From positions 496,001-560,000 of the forward strand of contig NZ_CP059055.1 in NCBI RefSeq assembly GCF_014058685.1: a stretch of DNA of 64,000 bases, written 5' to 3'. Of this stretch, positions 56,784 through 64,000 are shown piece after piece. Source of the stretch: Lactobacillus johnsonii (lineage in GTDB: Bacteria > Bacillota > Bacilli > Lactobacillales > Lactobacillaceae). Both the position numbers and the translations under genes were made by a program. Under the pieces are notes generated by a model, which saw only the letters and a list, made by a program, of their open reading frames with translations, was not told the origin of the DNA and ran no database searches. Numbering within the stretch: position 1 is the stretch's first letter; every line of letters starts with the position of its first letter.

Positions 56784-58442
56784 ATGGAAAACAATACTAA
56801 AAATACTAAAGAGACAATGGTCAAAGGCTCCGCATGGATGACTTTTGGCTCTATTGTGTCACGAATTTTAGGAGCATTGTATATTATTCCATGGTATGCC
56901 TGGATGGGAAGTCATGGAAATATTGCCAATGCTTTAACAGCGAAAAGCTATAACATTTATAGTTTATTTATTATTATTTCTACCGCAGGTATTCCCGGAG
57001 CGGTTGCCAAGCAGGTAGCAAAATATAATGCTTTAAATGAATATGATATTGGGCGAAAACTGTTTAGACGCGGCTTAATTTTGATGGCCATGTTTGGTGT
57101 GATTTGTGCGGCAATTATGTACTTTGGTGCTCCAATTTTAGCTACTGATGATATCATTGGTGCTCTTTTGCATGGGTCTAAAAGTGATCCGCGTCAAGTG
57201 GCCGTGATGAGAAGTCTTTCTTATGCAGTTTTAATTATTCCAATTTTGAGTATCATGCGTGGGTATTTTCAAGGTTATGCAGATATGATGCCTCCAGCTA
57301 TGTCTCAATTTGTTGAACAATTGGCACGTGTAATATGGATGCTATTGACTGCTTATATTATTATGCAAGTTCAACATGGATCTTATGTTCATGCAGTAGT
57401 TCAATCAAATTTAGCTGCAGCTATTGGTGCGGTATTTGGAATTTTGCTCTTAGTATGGTTTTTATATCGTAGACGAAATGAACTAAATGCATTAATGGAG
57501 CAATCAAATCATGCAATTAAAATTTCTACTGCTGGAATTTTCTGGGAGATTATTAATCAATCTATTCCATTTATTATCATTGACTCTGGAATTACCTTGT
57601 TCCAATTAATTGACCAGTATACCTTTCATCCAATGATTGCTATGTTTGTTCATGCTAGTTCTGATCAAATTGAATCATGGTATGCCTTATTTGGATTAAA
57701 TGCAAATAAATTAATCATGATTATTGTATCTTTAGCAACTGCAATGTCAGTAACTGCTATTCCGCTTTTATCAGGTGCCCATGCACGACGTGATTATGCC
57801 AGCATTTCTAGCCAAATTGAAAACACCTTGGAATTATTTTTGTTTGTTATGATTCCAGCTTCATTGGGTATGGCTGCTATTGCAACGCCGATTTATACAA
57901 TTTTTTATGGCTACGATCAACTAGGTTCAAATGTCTTGTACTTATCATCATTTACGGCAATTAGTTTAGGCCTATTTACAGTTTTAATGGCAATTTTACA
58001 AGGTCTATCAGAGAACGGACTAGCTATAAAGTACCTGGTGTTAGGAATTATCATTAAATTTGCTGTCCAACTTCCGATGATTGAATTCTTTAAAGTATAT
58101 GGACCACTCTTAGCTACAAATATTGGCTTGATTATTACCATCTGGCTTTCTTTAAAGCACTTAAAAGTTAGATACAGATATAATAGTAGTCGTACATCAA
58201 GACGGTTTATTGGAATTGCAATTTTTTCAATGGCAATGTTTGTGATAGTTACCGGGGTAGTTAATTTCGGTGGAAAAATCATTTCACCTGAACGTAGGCC
58301 AACCTCATTTGTTCTTGTTACACTTGCGGTAATTATTGGTGGCTTACTTTATGCCTTTTTAACAGTGAAATTTGGTTTAGCTCAAAAGATCATTGGACCA
58401 AAAGTTGATAGGGTATTAGAAAAATTACATATTAGAGTTTAA
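56784..58442 (+). CDS. Polysaccharide/lipid-carrier flippase of the MurJ/SpoVB (YtgP) type
   Basis: A 552-residue membrane protein with about 14 hydrophobic segments. It begins KGSAWMTFGSIVSRILGALYIIPW, the MVF/SpoVB-type first helix. The central PAMSQFVEQLARVIWM helix contains conserved charged residues as in YtgP. YtgP/MurJ-type proteins flip lipid II across the membrane; a polysaccharide-unit flippase cannot be excluded. It follows leuS after about 100 bases with a separate promoter candidate, and a terminator follows. Confidence 0.85.
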   Translation: MENNTKNTKETMVKGSAWMTFGSIVSRILGALYIIPWYAWMGSHGNIANALTAKSYNIYSLFIIISTAGIPGAVAKQVAKYNALNEYDIGRKLFRRGLILMAMFGVICAAIMYFGAPILATDDIIGALLHGSKSDPRQVAVMRSLSYAVLIIPILSIMRGYFQGYADMMPPAMSQFVEQLARVIWMLLTAYIIMQVQHGSYVHAVVQSNLAAAIGAVFGILLLVWFLYRRRNELNALMEQSNHAIKISTAGIFWEIINQSIPFIIIDSGITLFQLIDQYTFHPMIAMFVHASSDQIESWYALFGLNANKLIMIIVSLATAMSVTAIPLLSGAHARRDYASISSQIENTLELFLFVMIPASLGMAAIATPIYTIFYGYDQLGSNVLYLSSFTAISLGLFTVLMAILQGLSENGLAIKYLVLGIIIKFAVQLPMIEFFKVYGPLLATNIGLIITIWLSLKHLKVRYRYNSSRTSRRFIGIAIFSMAMFVIVTGVVNFGGKIISPERRPTSFVLVTLAVIIGGLLYAFLTVKFGLAQKIIGPKVDRVLEKLHIRV

Positions 58443-58448
58443 AAGAGA

Positions 58449-58492
58449 AAAAGGAAACTTGAGTAAGATACTTACCTAAGTTTCCTTTTTTG
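58449..58492 (+). terminator. Rho-independent terminator after the flippase gene
   Basis: AAAAAGGAAACTT pairs with AAGTTTCCTTTTT; the loop itself contains GTAAG/CTTAC. T run at the end. Confidence 0.85.
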
Positions 58493-58546
58493 CCCCTGCC
58501 AAGGAAGTCTATTATATAATATTTCCGAGAAAGTGAGGAAGAAAAA

Positions 58547-59683
58547 TTGGATAATGTGCTTGTATATGCTGCAAAAGAGAAGCGAAGTTTTAATGAATTT
58601 CCCTTAAATGAAGTAGATAGCATGATTTTTTCTCAATTAGCGTATTGTAATTTTGATACTCTTCCTCAGCATCATAGTTTACAAAGTTTGGCTTCTGATG
58701 AAGAGATTAAGACTTTAGCTCAGGGAAATCTTGGTGGAAAGAATACTGAAAAGTTAATCAAGATTATGCTAGAAAATCCCCGCTTTAAAAAACTATGTTG
58801 GCGCAATGTGGTTAGTAAAGTAGATGCAAAAACACAAATGCAATTTAATGCTGTTACATTTTGTATTGCAGAAGATCAATACTATATTGCATATCGGGGA
58901 ACAACGGCTACTACCATCGGTTGGAAAGAAAATTTTAATATGTCTTTTAATGATTGGGTACCAGCTCATTACTTTGCTCGTTCTTATTATCGAAAAATCA
59001 AAAATTTGTTTTCAGGGAAATTTTATCTTGGTGGGCATTCAAAGGGCGGAAATTTAGCTTTTGCCGTTGCATTGAACCTAAAAGAATCCGACCTGTCACA
59101 TATTGCTAGAATCGACTGCTTTGATGGACCAGGTTTTCATAATCAAGAACGATTAAAGAATAGATTCTTGAAGTTAAAGGGTAAGATTCATAAATATATT
59201 CCGCAAGGTTCATTGATTGGCATCTTACAAGATGATCTGATTGGAGAAAAAGATTATTGTACTATTGTGGCAGCTTTTGGAAATAGTTTGCTCCAGCATG
59301 ATATGTTTACTTGGCATGTTATCGATGATCAATTTGCAACCGTAAAGCAATTAGATAGCACATCTGAAGTTTCATGGAAGGCAATTGCTGAATGGCTAAA
59401 AAATACAAACGATACGGAAAGAAAAGATTTTATTGAAATGCTCTATCTAACGGTGAGTGACACTAATCAAATTTATTTCAGGAAACTGTTAACGCTTAAG
59501 ACGACATATAAATTAGCTACTCGTTTGATAAAAAATAGTTCTACCCAAAAGAATGTTTGGGAACCAATAATAAGAAAACTTTTTAAAGCTTATGTGAATT
59601 CAGGAGCAGCAGCTTTTAGTGAACAAAGAAAAAATCAATTATCAAACTTTAAAAGAATTTTAGATGAACAACGCAATAAATAG
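58547..59683 (+). CDS. DUF2974 (Mbeg1-like) alpha/beta-hydrolase-like protein
   Basis: A 378-residue protein. The nucleophile elbow GGHSKGGNLAFAVAL (Ser about 165) and a preceding YIAYRGTTAT oxyanion-type strand mark a lipase-like fold of the DUF2974 family. No signal peptide or membrane segment is seen, so it is likely cytosolic. A catalytic Asp candidate is in IDCFDGPGF, and a His is in HDMFTWHVID. The substrate is unknown. It starts with TTG after GTGAGGAAG (58533-58541). Confidence 0.8.
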   Translation: MDNVLVYAAKEKRSFNEFPLNEVDSMIFSQLAYCNFDTLPQHHSLQSLASDEEIKTLAQGNLGGKNTEKLIKIMLENPRFKKLCWRNVVSKVDAKTQMQFNAVTFCIAEDQYYIAYRGTTATTIGWKENFNMSFNDWVPAHYFARSYYRKIKNLFSGKFYLGGHSKGGNLAFAVALNLKESDLSHIARIDCFDGPGFHNQERLKNRFLKLKGKIHKYIPQGSLIGILQDDLIGEKDYCTIVAAFGNSLLQHDMFTWHVIDDQFATVKQLDSTSEVSWKAIAEWLKNTNDTERKDFIEMLYLTVSDTNQIYFRKLLTLKTTYKLATRLIKNSSTQKNVWEPIIRKLFKAYVNSGAAAFSEQRKNQLSNFKRILDEQRNK

Positions 59684-59770
59684 GTTAAGTTATAAAAGTC
59701 TATCTTGAATTAAAAACTACCTGCTTATCTAGAAAAAGAGTAAAATAACGATTGAAAGAGGTGGACAAAA

Positions 59771-60517
59771 TTGAAAAAAGATACATATATGACTTTACTA
59801 GGATTCCGTGATACTTGTTATAATGATTTCAATTTTGATATTGATGGGAAAGATTTTTATTTAGGAACTGATACCTATAAAAAAATTGACAAGATATTAA
59901 AGGATGCACAGAATGAACAATTATTAGTTCAGTTTGAAGAGGGTACTCATCTTTATCAAGATTATGATCCAGAATACTTGAGCGTAGCACAAAAGAGAGA
60001 AATTCAACATGATATTAATGCAGCTCGTAACTTTTTGGATAATTACGATGGTGATGTAGACGATAAGCATGATAATTATGCAGCTTACCTAGATGATAAT
60101 TCTTTGAGTTATTCTTTTGGTCCAGATAGTAATTTAGATGAAGTACAAAATAATTTAAATGATATTGAAACCAATGGTGTAATCATCTGGCAAAGACGAA
60201 AAGATGAATATATTTTATTACCACATACCATTCATAGCCTTGAAAGAATTAAAAAACAGATTGCATCAAGTAAACGTGTCGATGATAAAAAATTGCGTTA
60301 TGCAATGGAGCGCTTATTTGACAATATAACTGATTTTCTTAAGCCATTTAGTGATAGTGAATTAGGAAAATACGAAAATACAATTTCACAGGAGCTTAGA
60401 GATAATTTGGAACATTATGCTTTAAGTGTTCAAACTGATGCACGTGAAGTAGCTGCAGATAAATTAACTAAATATGCAGTGCAACTTGCAGAAAAAGAAA
60501 ATAATGACAGTATTTAA
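59771..60517 (+). CDS. Unrecognised acidic cytosolic protein, 248 residues
   Basis: I do not recognise a family. It is soluble, rich in Asp/Asn/Glu/Lys, with one Cys and no signal peptide or membrane helix. An N-terminal half with aromatic/acidic strands (DFNFDIDGKDFYLGTDTY) is followed by a predicted helical C-terminus from about residue 155 (HSLERIKKQIASSKRVDDKK to the end). Start TTG 59771 is supported by AGAGGTGG at 59757-59764. It has its own terminator, so it appears to be expressed alone. Codon use looks like the neighbours. Confidence 0.65.
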   Translation: MKKDTYMTLLGFRDTCYNDFNFDIDGKDFYLGTDTYKKIDKILKDAQNEQLLVQFEEGTHLYQDYDPEYLSVAQKREIQHDINAARNFLDNYDGDVDDKHDNYAAYLDDNSLSYSFGPDSNLDEVQNNLNDIETNGVIIWQRRKDEYILLPHTIHSLERIKKQIASSKRVDDKKLRYAMERLFDNITDFLKPFSDSELGKYENTISQELRDNLEHYALSVQTDAREVAADKLTKYAVQLAEKENNDSI

Positions 60518-60520
60518 AGT

Positions 60521-60547
60521 AAAGCTCATCGATTAGATGAGCTTTTT
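60521..60547 (+). terminator. Rho-independent terminator after the unrecognised gene
   Basis: AAAGCTCATC pairs with GATGAGCTTT around a five-base loop, followed by T's. Confidence 0.85.
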
Positions 60548-60560
60548 TGGATAGGACAAA

Positions 60561-61406
60561 ATGAAATCTATTTCAAAAGAATTAATCTCTAGAGTAATAA
60601 AGAAAAGAAAAAGTGCTACCCATAAAGGTAATTATGGCCGCTTACTCCTAATTGGAGGTAGTAAAAAATATGGTGGAGCACTGATTATGGCAGCAGAAGG
60701 CGCACTAAACAGTGGTGCAGGCTTAGTGACAGTTGCTACAGACCAAGTCAATATTGCCGCGTTACATACTAGAGACCCAGAGATTATGGCTCTTAATTGG
60801 GATGAAAGCGTAGAGTTAAAAAATTTAATTAAAAGCTCTGATGTAGTAATTTGCGGAATGGGTCTTGGATTAGATGAAAAAGCACAACAAATATTAGGAC
60901 TAGTCAGAGATAACATCACCTTAAAGCAAACACTAATCTTAGATGCTAGTGCACTAGATTTAATTGGTCAGCAAACGGATTTACTACCATTAAATTCAAA
61001 AATTTTGATTTTTACTCCTCATCAAATGGAATGGGAGCGATTAAGTGGAATAAAAATTTCTGATCAAAGTGATGAACTAAATCAAGTAGCTTTAGATAAA
61101 TTAGTTAAAAATAAGAATGCGATTTTGGTTTTGAAATCCAATCACACTAAAGTTTATGATCAAGCAGGGCATATTTATTTAAATCCTTTTGGTAATCCAG
61201 GAATGGCTATTGGTGGTATGGGAGATACATTAGCTGGAATTATTGGTGGATTTTGTGGTCAATTTATACCTAACTTAGAAACAGTGGCAGCTGCTGTGGG
61301 GATTCATTCTTTAACTGCTGATAAAATTGCAGAGAGGAAATATATTGTTCGACCAACCCAATTATCGGCTCATCTTCCAGAGATAATGAAGCAATATGAG
61401 AAATAA
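60561..61406 (+). CDS. nnrD: ADP-dependent NAD(P)H-hydrate dehydratase
   Basis: A 281-residue ribokinase-like repair enzyme that restores damaged (hydrated) NAD(P)H. Motifs: HKGNYGRLLLIGGSKKYGGA (N-terminal substrate site), GAGLVTVAT, ILDASALDL, FTPHQMEWERL and the ATP/ADP-site GNPGMAIGGMGDTLAGIIGGF. Only the dehydratase domain is present; the epimerase (NnrE) part, fused in many bacteria, is absent and may be elsewhere. It starts 13 bases after the preceding terminator. Confidence 0.92.
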   Translation: MKSISKELISRVIKKRKSATHKGNYGRLLLIGGSKKYGGALIMAAEGALNSGAGLVTVATDQVNIAALHTRDPEIMALNWDESVELKNLIKSSDVVICGMGLGLDEKAQQILGLVRDNITLKQTLILDASALDLIGQQTDLLPLNSKILIFTPHQMEWERLSGIKISDQSDELNQVALDKLVKNKNAILVLKSNHTKVYDQAGHIYLNPFGNPGMAIGGMGDTLAGIIGGFCGQFIPNLETVAAAVGIHSLTADKIAERKYIVRPTQLSAHLPEIMKQYEK

Positions 61407-61458
61407 TTAAGTAATGACGAAATAAGTTAAATTGCATAAAGAGAAATTGGGTGACCGA

Positions 61459-62385
61459 ATGAGACATGCAAAGAAGAAATCTAGGAAAAAGTATTTATGG
61501 TTAATTAGCCTTGTAATAGCAGCTATTTGTTTTTTTGTATGGAAAAACAATTTTAACTCAAATAGAATGCCAGCTAATTATCATGCTGACCAAGTAGATT
61601 TAAACGTTAAAGCTGCCGTAGCAATTAATGCAAAAGATGGATCAACCATTTACGCTAAAAATGCTAATCAAAGCTTGCCGATTGCCTCAATGAGCAAGCT
61701 TTTAACCGTTTACTTAACTCTCCAAGCAATTAAAGAGAAAAAGATATCTTGGGACACAACGGTTACTCCGACTCAAGAAATAGTTGACTTGGGCTCAAAT
61801 CCAGATTACGCAAGTGTTCCACTTAGGCTAGGACAAAAATATACCGTCAGAGAACTATACGATGCGGCTTTAATAAAGTCGGCAAATAATGCAGCTCGTT
61901 TACTCGCGATTGCAGTTAGTGGAAGCGAGACAAATTTTCTAAATCAAATGCGCCAGCAAGCTCGTAAATGGAAACTCAATAATGCTAAATTCGTAACTGT
62001 TGATGGTTTACCAGAGAAAAAGAAAAATTTTTTAGGGATGACGACAACAGTTGAAAATAAAATGAGTGCCAATGATATGGCGATTGTAGCAAGAAAATTA
62101 ATAACTAATTATCCTGAAATTCTAAATACTACGAAACTAGCTAGAGCATATTTTCAAAATACTCTTATGACTAATAGTAATAAAATGTTAAACGGTCTCT
62201 CATACTATGATTCGACATTTCCTGTTGATGGTTTAAAGACGGGTACTACTGATGGCGCTGGTTCATGTTTTACTTGTACAGTGAATAAGAATGGAAAAAG
62301 AGTGATTACAGTAATTTTAGGTGCTGAAAATGATAATGAACGGTTTGTGGAGACAAAAAAGTTATTAAGTTACTGTTTTAATTAA
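61459..62385 (+). CDS. D-alanyl-D-alanine carboxypeptidase (S11, DacA-like)
   Basis: A 308-residue serine peptidase trimming the pentapeptide of peptidoglycan. An N-terminal basic region and one hydrophobic segment (about 14-30, KKYLWLISLVIAAICFFVW) act as a signal anchor or signal peptide. Catalytic motifs: SMSKL (SxxK), SANNAA (SxN) and KTGTTDGAGSCF (KTG). The C-terminal stalk and amphipathic anchor of classical DacA are not present, so the N-terminal segment probably anchors it. A TTG nine codons upstream is possible; ATG 61459 gives the usual N-terminus, although its ribosome binding site is weak. Confidence 0.88.
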   Translation: MRHAKKKSRKKYLWLISLVIAAICFFVWKNNFNSNRMPANYHADQVDLNVKAAVAINAKDGSTIYAKNANQSLPIASMSKLLTVYLTLQAIKEKKISWDTTVTPTQEIVDLGSNPDYASVPLRLGQKYTVRELYDAALIKSANNAARLLAIAVSGSETNFLNQMRQQARKWKLNNAKFVTVDGLPEKKKNFLGMTTTVENKMSANDMAIVARKLITNYPEILNTTKLARAYFQNTLMTNSNKMLNGLSYYDSTFPVDGLKTGTTDGAGSCFTCTVNKNGKRVITVILGAENDNERFVETKKLLSYCFN

Positions 62386-62457
62386 AATTTTACTATGCAT
62401 TCGATTTAATATTGCACTTTCCCTAAGTTTGCTGATATAATCTGCATGACAAAAGGT

Positions 62458-62650
62458 TAAAAGTAGTAGTATTGCATATGTTTTCAGCGAGTCTATGGTT
62501 GGTGGGAGTTAGACAATGGGGCAGTATGAAGGCGTGTTTAACTTTAACTTTAAAATCAATTAATAAGCGGATACTTTGTATCAAGTAGAGTGGTACCGCG
62601 GGAACTTTCTCGTCTCTTTCTAGTTTACTAGGAAGAGACTTTTTTTATGC
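62458..62650 (+). promoter_or_regulatory. T-box leader of argS
   Basis: T-box core AGTGGTACCGCGG at 62589-62601. A terminator hairpin GTCTCTTTCTAG/CTAGGAAGAGAC (62612-62639) with seven T follows. AGCGAG bulge and GGTTGGTGGG distal loop mark stem I. CGT (an Arg codon) at 62533-62535 is a possible specifier, less clear than in the other two leaders. Confidence 0.85.
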
Positions 62651-62664
62651 AAGAGGTGTTATAA

Positions 62665-64000
62665 GTGGATTTTAAACAAAAAGTCGTTGATTTAGTTAGT
62701 GAACAGGTAGATTTACCTAAAGAAAAAATTTCTATGTTAATTGAAAGACCAAAGAATCCTAAGATGGGTGATTATGCTTTTCCAGCATTTGCTTTGGCTA
62801 AAATTGAACATAAAAATCCTGCTTTAATTGCTAAGGATATTGCAGAAAAAATTAGTGATGATAATTTCACCAGTATTCAAGCAGTTGGACCATATGTAAA
62901 CTTCGCAATTGATCATGCAAAATTAGTCAATGCAACTTTAAACGATGTTCTAACTGAAAAAGAACATTTTGGTGATCAAAAACTTGGAGAAGGGAATGTT
63001 CCAATTGACATGTCTTCTCCTAATATTGCTAAGCCAATGTCAATGGGACACCTACGTTCCACGGTGATTGGTAATTCAATTGCTAAGACTTTGGAAAAAG
63101 TTGGTTATACTCCAATTAAAATTAATTATCTTGGGGACTATGGTACCCAATTCGGTAAATTAATTACTGCTTACCGTTTATGGGGTAATGAGGAAGATGT
63201 GAAGAAAGATCCGATCACAAATCTTTTCCATTACTATGTTAAGTTCCATGAAGAAGCTGAAAAAGATCCTAAGTTAGAAGATGAAGGACGTGCTGCCTTT
63301 AAGAAACTAGAAAACGGTGATGAAGAAGAAATCAAATTATGGAAATGGTTCCGTGAAGTTTCCTTACAAGAATTTAACCGTATCTATAAAGAATTAGGAG
63401 TAACTTTTGATTCATATAACGGAGAAGCATTTTTCAACGATAAAATGCAACCAGTAGTTGATGAATTAAGAGAAAAGGGCTTACTTGAAGAATCTCGTGG
63501 AGCTCAAGTTGTTAAGTTGGGAGAAGATGAAAATCCAGCTTTAATTTTAAAATCTGATGGCTCTAGCCTTTATATGACTCGTGATTTGGCTGCTGCCTTA
63601 TATCGTAAAAAAGAATATGACTTTGTTATGTCATTGTATGTTGCTGGTGGTGAACAAACTGGTCACTTTAAGCAATTAAAACAAGTTTTGAAGAAGATGG
63701 GGTATGACTGGTCAGATAACATTCACCACATTCCATTTGGTTTGATTACTCAAGGTGGAAAGAAATTATCTACTCGAAAAGGAAACGTTGTTTTCTTAGA
63801 TCAAGTCCTAAAAGATGCAGTTTCTTTAGCAGAACAACAAATTGAAGAAAAGAATCCAAATCTATCTAATAAGAAGCAAGTTGCTCATGATGTTGGTGTG
63901 GGCGCCGTTGTATTCCATGACCTAAAGAATGATAGAATGGATAACTTTGATTTTGATTTGGAAGAAGTTGTTCGTTTTGAAGGGGATACTGGTCCATACG
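62665..64000 (+). CDS. argS: Arginyl-tRNA synthetase, N-terminal part (cut by window edge)
   Basis: Frame open from GTG 62665 to the right edge, about 445 codons of an expected 560. It has an N-terminal additional domain, the class I HIGH-like motif in NIAKPMSMGHLRSTVIGNS, INYLGDYGTQFGKLI, and YMTRDLAAALYRK. The segment GLITQGGKKLSTRKGNVV near the visible end holds the KMSKS-equivalent. AAGAGGTG (62651-62658) precedes the GTG. Expression is under the T-box leader. Confidence 0.96.
   Translation, partial: MDFKQKVVDLVSEQVDLPKEKISMLIERPKNPKMGDYAFPAFALAKIEHKNPALIAKDIAEKISDDNFTSIQAVGPYVNFAIDHAKLVNATLNDVLTEKEHFGDQKLGEGNVPIDMSSPNIAKPMSMGHLRSTVIGNSIAKTLEKVGYTPIKINYLGDYGTQFGKLITAYRLWGNEEDVKKDPITNLFHYYVKFHEEAEKDPKLEDEGRAAFKKLENGDEEEIKLWKWFREVSLQEFNRIYKELGVTFDSYNGEAFFNDKMQPVVDELREKGLLEESRGAQVVKLGEDENPALILKSDGSSLYMTRDLAAALYRKKEYDFVMSLYVAGGEQTGHFKQLKQVLKKMGYDWSDNIHHIPFGLITQGGKKLSTRKGNVVFLDQVLKDAVSLAEQQIEEKNPNLSNKKQVAHDVGVGAVVFHDLKNDRMDNFDFDLEEVVRFEGDTGPY

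Overview
The window is a low-GC chromosomal segment of a Lactobacillus. The variable region near the start of the 16S rRNA (about 43680-43740) and its surroundings match, from memory, the L. johnsonii type within the acidophilus/gasseri group; L. taiwanensis or another close relative is not excluded. Supporting signs are T-box leaders in front of tRNA synthetase genes, an SMK (SAM-III) leader in front of metK, a YSIRK/LPXTG giant adhesin and a divergent pepQ-ccpA pair.

Layout. 1-4300: 3' part of zwf (cut by the window edge), then dinB, nrnA and a DEAD-box helicase, closely packed. 4321-8239: T-box, alaS, ireB, ruvX and a DUF1292 gene, an operon of translation and chromosome maintenance. 8297-13638: cvpA-like gene, mutS2, trxA, yslB (opposite strand), murI and rdgB. 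13794-25907: one intact 4037-codon gene for a wall-anchored adhesin built from a signal peptide, BspA-like leucine-rich repeats, about twenty MBG-like units, mucin-binding modules and an LPQTG anchor. It is the main accessory feature. 26083-31451: ackA with a cre site, an MscS channel, two envelope-stress-like small proteins, and divergent pepQ/ccpA sharing a cre-containing intergenic region. 31524-37241 (minus strand): class A penicillin-binding protein, then the GDPD-pepV pair. 37341-40988: a five-gene run including yunD-, yutD- and yutF-like genes and a TIGR01906 membrane protein. 40996-43100: dedA and a flavin reductase (minus strand), then an S1-domain regulator.

43140-49010: a complete rRNA operon (three candidate tandem promoters, 16S, a spacer without tRNA, 23S, 5S) followed by tRNA-Asn, -Ser, -Glu and -Val; a strong extra promoter lies between tRNA-Ser and tRNA-Glu. 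49050-51778: SMK box, metK and an MFS drug-type exporter. 51807-53300: an IS3-family element inserted inside the loop of what was a perfect bidirectional terminator between the MFS gene and a PAP2 phosphatase gene. 54040-64000: T-box-leuS, a MurJ/SpoVB-type flippase, a DUF2974 hydrolase-like gene, an unrecognised acidic protein, nnrD, a D,D-carboxypeptidase, and T-box-argS (cut at the right edge).

Most of the window is conserved housekeeping sequence. I found no CRISPR array, prophage, toxin-antitoxin pair or recognisable defence system. The observations most worth following up are the architecture of the giant adhesin, the IS insertion into a terminator loop together with the IS's own RBS-sequestering hairpin, and several palindromes in promoter regions.
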